A stretch of DNA of 64,000 nt, taken from NCBI GenBank assembly GCA_038501785.1, contig JBAMJR010000070.1, forward strand, positions 2,120,501-2,184,500. The letters run 5' to 3'. Positions within the stretch are counted from its first letter, which is position 1; each line of letters starts with the position of its first letter. Source of the stretch: Myoxocephalus aenaeus. Lineage: Eukaryota > Chordata > Actinopteri > Perciformes > Cottidae. The notes under the pieces are model-generated. The model saw only the letters and a program-made list of their open reading frames with translations. It searched no databases and was not told the DNA's origin. The position numbers were made by a program, and so were the translations under genes. Positions 1-9,987 of this stretch are shown one piece after another.

Positions 1-664
1 AGAGGTAGCCTGCTAGCTAATTCTTGTGAATTGGTCTTACTCTGTGAGATAACCTGTGATGACTCATATGGACTCTTGTTAACTTCACTTGCTATTTTAT
101 TTTGTATTTACTTGTCCCCATGCTTCCCAGTTTGTTTAACTTCATGCCATTGTTTGGTTTCCTTGGATGACCCCGGCCAGGTATAAGTTCCTGGTCTCAT
201 CCATGATTTCAGTCTTAAGCCAAATGTGTCTAAGATTAAAGATTTATTGGAGTTTGTCGCCTTGTGTACACCGTTCGGAGTTGCGGATCTCTCACCCTCC
301 AAAGGCTGCGACAAGCTGTCCTTCTTAGGAGGGAACGATGTGTTTCATCTTCGGTCATCGCCAGTGTGATATGGATCATCTTAATTTGGGAACATCAATT
401 GGTAAAATCGATTAACATTGTTTCTAGAACGTTACCGTTTGTACGTTTTCAGCGGTTGGCAGCGCACTCTCGCTCAAGCTACTTAAGTGGCATGCTAACG
501 AGAGCGTGTTTGCTTGGTGTTGGCTAGATTTAGAACGTACCGTGTCAGTTAGCAGAGTGTTCTTGCTGAGGCCACTTTCAGCCCCTAGCTCACCTTAGTA
601 GCCGCCATTGGCCTTAGGCCCCCGCTGAGAAGCCATCTGCTACCAGCGCAACCCTACCCACGTG
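1..664. other. Noncoding, no gene recognised
   Basis: Only short ORFs occur and none resembles a known family. No repeat with clear borders was seen. The stretch ends where a hAT-type terminal motif begins at 665. Confidence 0.4.
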
Positions 665-1011
665 CAGAGATGGGCAGTATTTATGTTACTTGTATTTGAA
701 ATATGTATTTCAAGTACTTTGAGTATTTTGTAATTTGCATTTGATTGGGCCGATAAAAAGTCTAACGTAATTTGTAACGAAATACTTTAGAGTGGAGTAA
801 TTTTGTATTTAAAATACTCTCAAAATACTTTCTCCACGAATCAAAAAACAGTTCACTTATCAAGCTCCTTATTGTTCGATTTAATACAACCCTCCCCTCT
901 TCAGCTCCAGTTGAGAGACTGTTCTCGTTTGCAGGAATAATATTCCATCCGCACAGGAGGCGGTTAACACCAGAAATATTTGAAAAGTTAGTTGTTCTTA
1001 AAGGCAACTAA
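665..1011 (+). mobile_element. hAT transposon remnant with terminal motif
   Basis: It begins with CAGAGATGGGCAGTA, which matches the CAG-A/G-rGTGGG type of hAT terminal inverted repeat common in fish. About 190 bp later comes the C-terminal end of a hAT transposase (850-1011). A terminus so close to the 3' coding end points to an internally deleted copy. I could not find the opposite terminus or a target duplication, so the right border is the stop codon and not a true element end. Confidence 0.6.
850..1011 (+). pseudogene. hAT transposase C-terminal dimerisation fragment
   Basis: The frame from 850 to the stop at 1009-1011 reads about 53 codons containing NTTLPSSAPVERLFS, then AG, an R-rich stretch, RLTPE and LVVLK. 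This is the hAT-family C-terminal dimerisation domain (Dimer_Tnp_hAT), which in whole enzymes ends a protein of roughly 600 residues. The BED zinc finger and RNase-H-like catalytic part are missing, so it is a dead fragment. Confidence 0.8.
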
Positions 1012-2681
1012 ACTGGCTACTCGGTGGTTGGGTATAATCACCAAACTGGAAGGATTATTATGTCATAAAGATGTCAGTGTGAACCTGTATGAGACACTTA
1101 ACACTGCAATATCTATATGGCCTACCATGCCACTGGCCAAGGTAAGAGAGAAAGAAGTAGGCTACCATGCCACTGGCCAAGGTACAGTAAGGGAGAACTA
1201 AGTAGACTACTCACTTGTTAAGTTACCTGTTCACTTTAGTATTGATTTACTATTTAACTTTTATTTTTATTAATTTTTCTGTGCAGAACTTGATGTACAG
1301 TAATTTATTGAGGCTCTTTACCTGTGTACAACTCGTTTTAATTCTATATTTTGCTTTTATAGTATACATAGGCCTAATGTGTGATGCTATTCATTTGTGA
1401 TGAATATTTTCTTGTTGATACAAAGCCAAAGTTTATGGGCTCCATTTGAGCCCCAGCCATTTTTCGAAAAATTCCGAATGGTTTCGCATACCCATACTAA
1501 ATACAGAATATCTCCTCAACCACAAGTGCTATTTGAATAATTTCAAAAGGTGAATATATACAGAAAACACTTGTGAGACTAGTTAAGAGGTTCATATATC
1601 AGTATATGTGTGACTGCTTTATTGGTTGATGATAGAACACAGGAAAAAAAGAAAAGTGCACATTTCGTGTACCGGAGGTTTAGGTCTCTGAAGGCAAAAA
1701 TGCCCTAACTTTCTTCCTGGACCTTGGATGCCTCTGGTTCCACAACAAAGGGCCTCTGCTCAAGCAGATGCACCAATACATATCAAGCAAGGTTGTGTAT
1801 AATATTGTTTAATCATAAGTAAGTCATATTTCAGTTTTTTGGCTGGAATGTGGTTGATATCTTACTGAGGCTTTGTCTGACAAATCATGCGCCAATCATG
1901 TGTGGCATCAAGCTATTAGATATTTCCATAATTTGGGGAGCTTTCTCAAGTCACTTTCGAGTCCTCTCGAGTCATATTTATGGTTGAATATGAAAATGGA
2001 CTTATATGCTCTTGTAAGGCCAGGCTTTGCAGTTTTTTTTGCTATGTCACATCAGTGGCTTTGGTATTGATTCATGGGAGTAAGAGGACTTTAAGAGTGA
2101 GGAAGACCTCCTGAAGAATGCTGCCCCATTTTTGAGGGCGCTGGGGTTTATCGAGTTTTAAGTCCCATTAATAAAAATATATATATATATACATAATTTA
2201 TCAAGTTGTGGTCTTTTAATAGCTTTGCGTAGTTACACTGACATTCTGTGACTGTTTTTCCTTTTTGTGGTCTGTATCTTGATTTACAATAGGCTTTATT
2301 TAATATTTCCTGATGTTGACTGTAAAATATATGCCAACCATTTGTAATACGTAATACCATATTTTTTGCTATGAAATTCTGCAATTTACTTAGAACTTTG
2401 TAATAAAATACCGTAATTCATGCAGTTGTACTGTGTTTATCTCTGAAAGAGACTAATTAGGTTCACGGTATACCTGCTGTTAAACAGTATTTAATAATTA
2501 TAATTCCATTTATTTAAATATTTAAATAAAAGGAATTATTTTCATATTGCCTCAATTATTTATTTCAAGATTTTGTTCATAGCCATATTTATTTATTTCA
2601 GAGGAATGTTTATTTATTAATTAATTAAATATTGAATGAAATCCATTTTTAATGCAGTTATCAGTAGATTAAAAAAATCAA
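1012..2681. other. Noncoding AT-rich DNA, no gene recognised
   Basis: Short ORFs only. A 24-bp direct duplication containing GCTACCATGCCACTGGCCAA lies near 1121 and 1161. AT-rich palindromic stretches occur around 2500-2640. Confidence 0.4.
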
Positions 2682-2732
2682 GAAAATCAAAGGAGCCAAC
2701 AGGATGGTGTCCTCTTGGCTCCTTTGATTTTC
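2682..2732. repeat. Perfect 18-bp stem-loop
   Basis: Arms 2682-2699 and 2715-2732 are exact reverse complements (GAAAATCAAAGGAGCCAA). The 15-nt apex can form a further AGGA/TCCT stem. It abuts the ACAG-type repeat block. It could be a MITE core or a foldback RNA; the sequence does not decide. Confidence 0.75.
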
Positions 2733-3540
2733 CACAGTACGGTGTTGATTACTGTGATTTTCTATAGATGTTAGTTAATGTAATTTTCTACAGTACTTTG
2801 TCAGATATAGTGATCTTTTTTTACAGTGCATTGTTGGTTACTGTGAGTGTCCACAGTACCTTTTGGGATATTATTAGTTACTGTGATTTTCTACTGTAGA
2901 TTATTAATTACTGTAATTTTCTACAGTACTTTTGGGGTTACAGTGATTTTTACAGTAGGTTCTTGGTTACTGTGATTTTCTACAGTACTTTGTCAGGTAC
3001 AGTCATTTATTACAGTACATTGTTGGTTACTGTGAGTGTCCACAGCACTTTTCTGGCTACAGTGATTTTCTACAGTAGATTATTAGTTACTGTAATTGTA
3101 TGCAGTACTTTTTGGGTTATAGTGATTTGTACAGTAGGTTCTTGGTTACTGTGATTTTCTACAGTACTTTGTCCGGTACAGTGATTTCTTACAGTACATT
3201 GCTGGTTACTGTGAGTGTCCACAGTACTCTTCTGTCTACAGTGATTTTCTACAGTAGATTATTAGTTACTGTAAATGTATACAGTACTTTTTGTGTTACA
3301 GTGATTTTCACAGTAGATTATCGGTTACTGTGATTTCCCACAGTACTTTTTGTGTTACTGTGTTTTTATACAGTACAATATTTATTACTGTGATTTTGAC
3401 AGTAAAGCTTTGACTACTGTAATATTTGACTGAATACACAGTATTTTACTGGGAAATAGTTTACAGTAGGTTACTGCTCACAAACACAGTAAATAACTGT
3501 GAATTTCACAGCCGTTTTTTACAGTGTAGTTGTCATTAAT
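2733..3540. repeat. TTACTGTGA/TACAGTA repeat block
   Basis: It is built of 25-30 bp units alternating TTACTGTGATTTTC and TACAGTA motifs. A higher order of about 180-190 bp is visible: TACAGTACTTTGTC recurs at 2789, 2981 and 3160. It closes with TTTTTTACAGTG at about 3518-3530. This matches in style a common teleost non-autonomous DNA element. The ORFs in it (2963-3333) only reflect the repeat. Confidence 0.7.
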
Positions 3541-3864
3541 GTTATAATTGAAAAATCAGCATTATGCTGTAGAATAAAGTTATACCTGTTGTTGTCGCAA
3601 AAATACACTTAAATAATCAGCATCATTTGATGTCTGGAAGAAAAAGCCTCGGCCGATCAATTGATAATTTTTTTATATTTATTGTTTATGCTTGCCTTAA
3701 TTAGTGTACCACTCATGATAACTTTGTCTTTATGAATATAAGTAGTTTAACACCATTAAATCAACTGAAAACATACGATCATCTTTATCAATATTTTACG
3801 TGCATTTGTATTGGAATGTTCGCTAAAAACTCTCCTGACAAAATTCCGTCAGCTGTTAAAGCGA

Positions 3865-3896
3865 CTGACAGCTGATCAGATGTGATCAGCTGTCAG
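3865..3896. repeat. 14-bp perfect hairpin
   Basis: CTGACAGCTGATCA (3865-3878) pairs exactly with 3883-3896 across a 4-nt loop. It lies just upstream of an imperfect inverted repeat (about 3960-4100, CCTTGCGTCTC against GACGCAAGG) that may be a MITE. Confidence 0.6.
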
Positions 3897-4110
3897 GCGG
3901 CTGCAGTCATCATAAACACGTCGCTTCACGTGACGCATCAGAGGAAAGGACGTCTCATGTCTCTTAAAACATGTTTCCTCGCGTCTTCTCTCCTCGCTTG
4001 GTTTCCTTGCGTCTCTCTATGCATCCCTGGTGGGAGGGACTAAGACGCAAGGAAAGGACGCAAGTGAGGGAAACGGGGATGCAATTTAGAGACTTGGGAT
4101 GCACAGACAC

Positions 4111-4114
4111 GCAC

Positions 4115-4196
<82 letters not shown>
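4111..4196. repeat. (CA)n microsatellite
   Basis: More than 40 near-perfect CA dinucleotides. The Thr/His-rich and Cys/Val-rich ORFs over it are artefacts of the repeat. Confidence 0.97.
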
Positions 4197-4198
<2 letters not shown>

Positions 4199-4968
4199 GT
4201 TCACAGCCCCATTAAAGTTGTACACATTTCAAACTTCAAACAGGTGTTTGTTATGGGAACCCGTCTCTATCCTGATTCATGTGCCGATCGCCCCACCTGA
4301 ACAACACTTTCCAGACTAAACAACGTTTATTATCTTCTCACTTTCCCCTAAATAAACCTTTATTGGCCCGTGAACACTAAAGTACGGGTTTCTTTCATGT
4401 CTCTCCTAATAAATATGGTACTATAGGATTTCTATACTGACTGACATTGACTGTCACATTGACCCGGGAACATATGCAGGAGAGTTAATGCCGCCCCTTT
4501 TGAGTCTTCTGCGCCCTCTTACATTCATTCACTTGCTTAGATGTTTGCGGATTCAGGAAGATCATTAGTGTGGCTTGTATAAATTTGAATATAACATTAT
4601 ATAAATTATGTATAAAATACACTTTTCTTTTGCGGTAAATGACGTCCTCCGAGTTAATATTAAAATGCGTAAATAGTACGGAGCTCTACTTGTAAATGAA
4701 AGGCTATATCAATCATGAACATCTACACAATCTAAACATAGTCTTATTCGTTGCTAAAGGGTATTCAACATGCGTTTGAAACGAAGCCAACACTTTTCAC
4801 AAAAAACATTTATTATACACAAAAACTTGAATCTGATGATTACATATATATTGAATTTCACACAGCAAACGAACCCAAAACATTTATATTATTATTATTA
4901 TTATCAACACACTAATTGAAATACAATATAACACAATTTAACATAGAAAACAATTTAACAATGTAACA
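4197..4968. other. Noncoding 3' flank of the OB-fold gene
   Basis: No gene seen. On the minus strand this is the 3' flank/UTR of the gene whose stop codon is at 4969-4971. An AATAAA read on the minus strand (TTTATT at 4809-4814) is a plausible polyadenylation signal. A short (ATT)n run lies near 4887-4902. Confidence 0.45.
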
Positions 4969-5220
4969 TTAATTAATAAAAAAATCCTCCTCTCCCTCCT
5001 CTTCCTCGAAAACCTCGATAGTGTCCACGCGATTGCCTATGATGGCTATTTGAACTTTCATTGGCACGGTACGCATAACTGCCGCGATTGGCTCCCATTT
5101 CTCCTCCTGGATGACAACCGTCCTGTTGTTCTCCAGGAGGAGCTCCAGTTCCCCTGGACACCCCTCCACATCGACCACACCATACGCCTCGACCACCTCA
5201 AGGCTTGTGGAGCTTAACAC
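4969..5220 (-). CDS. OB-fold gene, last coding exon (exon 5)
   Basis: The minus-strand exon begins after the acceptor TTTCATCAG (5221-5223 is the CAG) in phase 0. It reads 83 codons to a stop at 4969-4971. The peptide starts VLSSTSLEVVEAYG and ends in an acidic tail rich in Glu (EEEEGEEDFF). It continues in frame from exon 4. It is probably a third, partial OB-like strand set or a C-terminal extension of the second OB-fold; I do not recognise a separate domain. Confidence 0.65.
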   Translation of the reverse strand: MLSSTSLEVVEAYGVVDVEGCPGELELLLENNRTVVIQEEKWEPIAAVMRTVPMKVQIAIIGNRVDTIEVFEEEEGEEDFFIN

Positions 5221-5521
5221 CTGATGAAAGACAGCATAATGTCAAAATACTACAATAACTCAACATAACTGAGAGCATAAGACAACATCTCTGGCACAGC
5301 ACTTGCTTTGAAAATCAATTGTATTGATTGTTAAATTGATGAAGTATTATTATAATCCTAGTCATCATAATTTTCCTGTACATTTTGAACATGGGATTGT
5401 TTAGCAATAAATGCTGACAGGGCACTCCTAAAATACACATCCAGTGCTCTCTAAAATCGAAAAAAAGGTGTCAATGAATAATTAAACAACCGAGGAAAAA
5501 AAGCAACAAAAGTAGACATAC

Positions 5522-5668
5522 TTCAATAGCAGTGTTGACGGTCGACTGGAGCTGGAACCCATAGTCCGAATTCGACCCCCTCATGTGGGACACCCTCACA
5601 TTTGTCCCCAGGACCAGGTCGTGCAGGGCTGCCTCCCTCCACAGACACAGTTGAACTCTGGTCTCCCC
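5522..5668 (-). CDS. OB-fold gene, exon 4 (second OB-fold core)
   Basis: This is a 147-nt, phase 0-0 exon of 49 codons. It is bounded by a T-rich acceptor ending TTTACAG and a donor GTATGT. It encodes ETRVQLCLWREAALHDL and later GFQLQSTVNTAIE. The LW-REAA pattern followed by a G-F-L-S-T strand matches the RPA70-type OB-fold (beta strands 3-5). It keeps frame with exons 3 and 5, which supports a real gene. Confidence 0.75.
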
Positions 5669-5745
5669 CTGTAAATAAAAAAATATATATATTACGGTGC
5701 TGACAATATGCAAAGTAACCCACGGACCTTTAGTAAATAACCTAC

Positions 5746-5781
5746 CTGCTTCAGCGTCGCATTTTTCAGAGGGATCGTGTC
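5746..5781 (-). pseudogene. OB-fold gene, exon 3, 3' half (split by hAT)
   Basis: On the minus strand this piece runs from the hAT border to the donor GTAGGT (intron starts at 5745). It encodes the end of a 23-codon exon (IPLKNATLKQ). The first 8 nt (5774-5781) are one copy of the target duplication. The other half is at 7402-7442. Leaving out one copy of the duplication gives exactly 69 nt in phase 0-0. Confidence 0.75.
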
Positions 5782-7401
5782 CAGTGGCGTCCCTAGGCTA
5801 AAACATCCGGGGCTAAAGCCCCGGATGTTTTTTAATTAGCCCCGAATATTAATTTTCAAAAAAAAAAAAAATACGTCATTCACCCAAAACAGCGGCGTCA
5901 GGCAGCAGGCGCACTTGCAGTGTGCGCCCCCCTATTATACAAGTCGTCATTTAAGTTTCTCTTTCCTATAGAACAGGTCTACACCTTGTTCTGTTATTAA
6001 ACAAACTAAACGGACGTATTTTATTGATCTTATCCGTCATTTCTGTCTCTAAATGGTCGCGTTAACACTTCTCCTCTGCTCTGCGATGCGCACAGACACG
6101 TGCGCGCGCACACACAGGTGAGCACTGAGCACACAACAGCGGACAGAGAGCGTCGAAAAATATGTCGCGTGAAAAGCAGACCGCTATATCGGAGTTTTAA
6201 ACGCTCCCAGGGTGAAGATGGCAACAGCAGCTCTCCTGTGAGGAACAACCGGAGTTCTCCTCGCACCGGAGCAGCTCTCCTGCTCCAGGTGAAAGAGACA
6301 AAGTGCTCTTGTCTTCTACGAACAATGAGCTGCTGGCTTCACATATTACAAAAGTACAAAGTACACGGACATAAAACTAAGTCATTAATAAATACATGGA
6401 GAAATGTCTGTACTTTCGGGTAAATGGTTACGCCGTTAACAGGTTACGCTTGCGCATGCGCGACTCGCTCGCTTATTTTTTGGCGTTTTGCCAGAAGTCT
6501 CCCTGACGTCCTTTCTGCTGCTGCGTGTCTCAAAACAGAAAACAGATCTCAACGTTGAACATGAATTGTATCAAATCTACAACCCTGTTTTATAAAGATG
6601 TGTAGAGGAAAGCAGCTCACTGCTCCACTAATACTGATGCAACCTGATGCTCACATATCTGCACTCATTCTGTTTTGTTTGGCAACAAAATAAATAGCTT
6701 ATTGTTTTCCACAATGAGCTATTTAGTAGTAACTAAATATTAGTATTTTTTTTTGCACAGATACAACTTCCTGTTCATTGATCTAAGTGATTGCAATTAA
6801 AACATAAAAAAAAAATTCTGATGGAGCAATCTGATTTACTTGAAACTTTAAGTGATTGCAATTTTCTTTATTCTGTTATTTATAAAAGCACAGATGGAAT
6901 CACAAAATGAAGTTATTTACAGAAAACATTTGAGAACCACTACTTTAAGTGTTTGTGTTGGTGGAGCACTATTAGCATTATTAGCATCTTATGTCTAAAT
7001 ATTATGTTAAAGAGTATGTTATGTTAAATAATGTTAAAGAATATGTAAAGAATAAATACATATGAGTATGTAAAGAGCATTAAATGTACAATGTAAACAC
7101 TGTACATGACAAGATGCATGGTTCATTAAACATCTCAATGTTTACTGTTGCTGAATGGTTGCTGTTGGTATGTTCAACATGATGAATGGGGCATTTTTGT
7201 GCCTGGGCTATTGAGGGAAGTTTGTGAAAATTGCTAGCCTATTTGGTATTAACTGGTAACCATGAAATGCCTCAATTCAATTCAGTCCAGAAGAGCAGGT
7301 ACCTGTAGGGTATGTGGAGAGTGTTTCTATGTCTAAAAATGTCGCTGCTTCACTCTTCTGGGCTAAGCCCCAGATGTGTCAAAATCCTAGAGACGCCCCT
7401 G
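5782..7401. mobile_element. Non-autonomous hAT element inside exon 3
   Basis: The left end is CAGTGGCGTCCCTAGG and the right end, read inward on the other strand, is CAGGGGCGTCTCTAGG. The inverted similarity continues through a GGGGCT/AGCCCC-like stretch of about 40 bp. The flanks are an exact 8-bp duplication, ATCGTGTC (5774-5781 and 7402-7409), the hallmark of hAT integration. The 1,620 bp hold no long ORF and no transposase domain I can see, so it was probably mobilised in trans. It carries an SP1/CpG-rich middle (about 6090-6300). Confidence 0.88.
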
Positions 7402-7442
7402 ATCGTGTCCCTACCCACGACCACCTTCTTCACAGCAGATAC
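7402..7442 (-). pseudogene. OB-fold gene, exon 3, 5' half (split by hAT)
   Basis: On the minus strand it starts after the acceptor GTGTTCAG (first exon base 7442). It encodes VSAVKKVVVGRDTI and is then interrupted by the hAT element. It continues at 5773-5746. The basic VKKV strand fits the first strands of the second OB-fold. Confidence 0.75.
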
Positions 7443-7574
7443 CTGAACACGGTGGATTTGTGTGTTAATTTTCACATTTCATTAACAAATATCTTTAATA
7501 ACATTTTTATTCTCCAAGAATATACTATACATTTGTTTACACATCGCATTCCTGTCGGACAGAAAATGACTTAC

Positions 7575-8031
7575 TTCTACCACCTCCCCCTCCACCGTCA
7601 GGAGGCCCACGGACTCCCGGCAGGTGCTGAGGGGGGTCAGAGGCGAGCGGGGATGGAGCAGGCGTTCGGCCTCTTCTTTCAGCTCTGCTGACACGTTAAT
7701 GTCAGCAGAGCGGTAGAAGGCGGTGTCTTTTGTTATGTTTATTTGGTACGGGGGAGACGGGCCCCGCAACCCGTACCCCCTAGCCACATAGCACCCTCCC
7801 TCCTTCACTTTGACCTTCAGGTCCTCAAAAAGTGTTACTTTTGCGACGGACTTGCCATCGCTAATGGCCATTATGGCGTTGTTCTGTGTGGCTCTAGCTT
7901 GAGCACCGGCGGTGAAGTCCCAGCTCACCACCCTGGGCTGGGACTTCACCGCGACTACACATATGTGCAGAGGTGGAGGTTTGCTGTATGGCACCTGGGG
8001 CCTTGTCGATATCACTGCTCGAAGTGCCATT
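7575..8031 (-). CDS. OB-fold (RPA-like) gene, exon 2 with start codon
   Basis: The ATG (8028-8030) lies one base inside an exon that follows a strong acceptor (T-rich tract, TTTCAG). The exon gives 152 codons and ends at a GTAAGT donor (intron starts at 7574). Residues about 20-110 form an RPA70-type OB-fold: strand HICVVAVKS, then MAISDGKSVAKVTLFED, then CYVARGYGLRG and ITKDTAFYRS. A proline/leucine linker leads to LLTVEGEVVE, the first strand of a second OB-fold completed by exons 3-5. The full chain would be about 307 residues. Known relatives with such folds bind single-stranded nucleic acid; here that is inferred. The gene resembles a family of uncharacterised fish proteins, some possibly transposon-encoded. 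It is likely impaired by the hAT insertion in exon 3. Confidence 0.72.
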
Positions 8032-8427
8032 CTGAAATAAAAAATAAATAGACAACATTACAGAAAGCCTTCACTATGTAGACATTTCTTTATTTTCTGT
8101 ATGTATTATTCAATAGGTCCATGTATTCATTGACTGTAGATTTTAGGCTATACATTTATTTATGACGGTAGGGTGACCCTGAACGAACGACAAAACCACT
8201 TTTTGCCTTGTCAATCTTAAAATGGATCTCTTCGCAACACTTTAAAATCCTTGTAGGTTTCTTTATAGACATTTACGTCTCTTCACTTAACCCAAGCTTA
8301 ATTAATTTGTACCAAATTTGATTTTAAAAGGGTTTTAAAAAAGTAAGGTAAGTAAAATAGTTGAAATTAGCAATAAACTGCTTTATGAATGGTATTATCA
8401 CATTCTCATAAGAACAGCAGAACTTAC

Positions 8428-8490
8428 CTTTCTTCATGTAGGTCAGAAAAATGTTTTCCCGCCGCTGGAAGCTTTTTATCTGTGTGTGAA
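8428..8490 (-). other. Probable 5' UTR exon and start of OB-fold gene
   Basis: On the minus strand a GTAAGT donor begins at 8427. The upstream exon (about 8480 to 8428) contains an ATG AAG AAA G just before the donor. If joined to exon 2 this upstream frame stops after a few codons, so the exon is taken as untranslated. The transcription start is a guess. Confidence 0.45.
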
Positions 8491-8803
8491 AAAAAAAAAA
8501 CTGGCCGGCCGTGTGACGTCATCAACTCCTCTGCCGGTCCAATTACGTACTGTGTCCAAACTCCAAAGACACAAGTATATATAAATGTAAATATTTGCTT
8601 ACATTTTCAACTGTAAAACGTTTTCAACTGTAAAACTTCCATAAAGCATAGAGATGTTGTAACTAGAAGCCCTATAACGCACACATGCGGAGCGGTTTCT
8701 GGAAGATGGCAGAATTTCTGAGAGTCCATGAAGGCATCAATCAAATCTCACCGGCAACACCGTGACTGGTCACTCACTCCGTATTGTCCTCAAGTCTTGT
8801 CTG
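8491..8803. promoter_or_regulatory. Candidate bidirectional promoter with CRE
   Basis: It holds a consensus cAMP-response element, TGACGTCA (8514-8521), about 85 bp upstream of the minus-strand first donor, and a CCAAT motif at 8538-8542. On the plus strand a possible first exon ends at 8803 with the donor GTAAGTA. The divergent donors around a CRE suggest a shared promoter; transcription is not shown. Confidence 0.4.
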
Positions 8804-9256
8804 GTAAGTAACTAGCTACTAACGTTTTGAACTGCAGAAATACAGGTTTAATGTTTGAAATTGGAATAAAAGGGAATTGTAAGTCAAACAGAATCCAAAG
8901 ATGAGTGCGAGGGCGAAAGTCTATTGTTAGCGTGTTAATCTTAATGCTTTATTTGTGTACATGACATGCTGGCTAGTTAGCGTTAGCTGTTGAATGTTCC
9001 TCACGTTCACATAGTACTATCTACTTCCATACTGCCCTCAAATGTAGAGGCTTTATCCTAATCCATCAGTGGCATTCAAGCATACAGGGTGACAGGTGAT
9101 GACAGGTGATCATATATTTAGTGTATATTTAAGCAATAAGGTACGAGAGGCAGTACTGTATCGTCAATAAGGGTATTGTTAGGCCCGACGCGCAGCGGAG
9201 GCCCGGCAAACCCTTTAACACTACATCTACCCGTATTATAATAAATGATATATATA

Positions 9257-9488
9257 TATATTCATTGTGACTGCTCACAATGAATATACTGTAATGCTCC
9301 TCTCACAGACGTGAGAGGAGCAGTACAGCTTCCCACTGTCCCAGTATTTCATACATATTGATAAATGCAGCCTCTGCTCCAAGGAGATTAATTACAGTAA
9401 AAAGGGCTCACATTTGAGCTAACACTAAAAACATACACATGTATGCTTTACATCTGTACAGCATACATGTGTATGTTTCTAGTGTTAG
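9257..9488. repeat. Cluster of three hairpins
   Basis: Hairpin 1: perfect 14-bp arms 9257-9270 and 9275-9288. Hairpin 2: 12-bp arms 9295-9306 and 9311-9322 (TGCTCCTCTCAC), extendable by five pairs past one mismatch. Hairpin 3: 29-bp arms 9419-9447 and 9460-9488 with one mismatch and a 12-nt loop. Together they look like the folded core of a small transposable element. Confidence 0.75.
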
Positions 9489-9629
9489 TCCATTTTTATT
9501 AATCTTTTTTAATTAACAGCTCAGGGATGTTCAAGGAGCAACCTGTTCTTTCTGAAGAGCTTTTGCACTGTCACTTCTGTTTTTGAATAAAGGGTTGGAA
9601 ATTAATGCCTTTTTGTTTTTTATCCAATT

Positions 9630-9694
9630 CATTGATTAATCGAAAAAATAATCAAACGATTAATCTATTATTAAAATAATCATTAGTTGCAGCC

Positions 9695-9698
<4 letters not shown>
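9630..9698. mobile_element. DNA-transposon-like terminus
   Basis: The AT-rich stretch with GATTAATC motifs ending in TTAGTTGCAGCCCTA resembles a terminal sequence widespread in teleost DNA elements (its reverse starts TAGGGCTGCAACTAA). The family was not established and the other end was not found. Confidence 0.45.
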
Positions 9699-9762
<64 letters not shown>

Positions 9763-9779
9763 CACACACACACACACAA
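9699..9779. repeat. (TA)n(CA)n microsatellite
   Basis: About 30 TA dinucleotides pass into about 10 CA dinucleotides. Confidence 0.95.
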
Positions 9780-9987
9780 TATATTCATTGTATATTAATT
9801 CCGTGATATTTGCAAACTGTAACTCACAGCCAGACTACCTGTTAGAGCAGACTTTTGCTATTTACTATTTTTTTGTTGTTTGGTTTGGTTTTGTATGCCT
9901 GCAAGCGTGAACCCACAAACTCAGTTTGTCATTTATTAATTTTTTCTCAGACAACAGAAAAATTCATCCAGAGCTGCGCATAAGTTG

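Noticed and set aside
3964..4300. ORFs of 60-109 codons over the CA repeat
   Set aside because: The residues are only Thr-His or Cys-Val repeats produced by the microsatellite.
7743..8051. 102-codon plus ORF opposite OB-fold exon 2
   Set aside because: Antisense shadow; the minus frame has the fold, start and splice borders.
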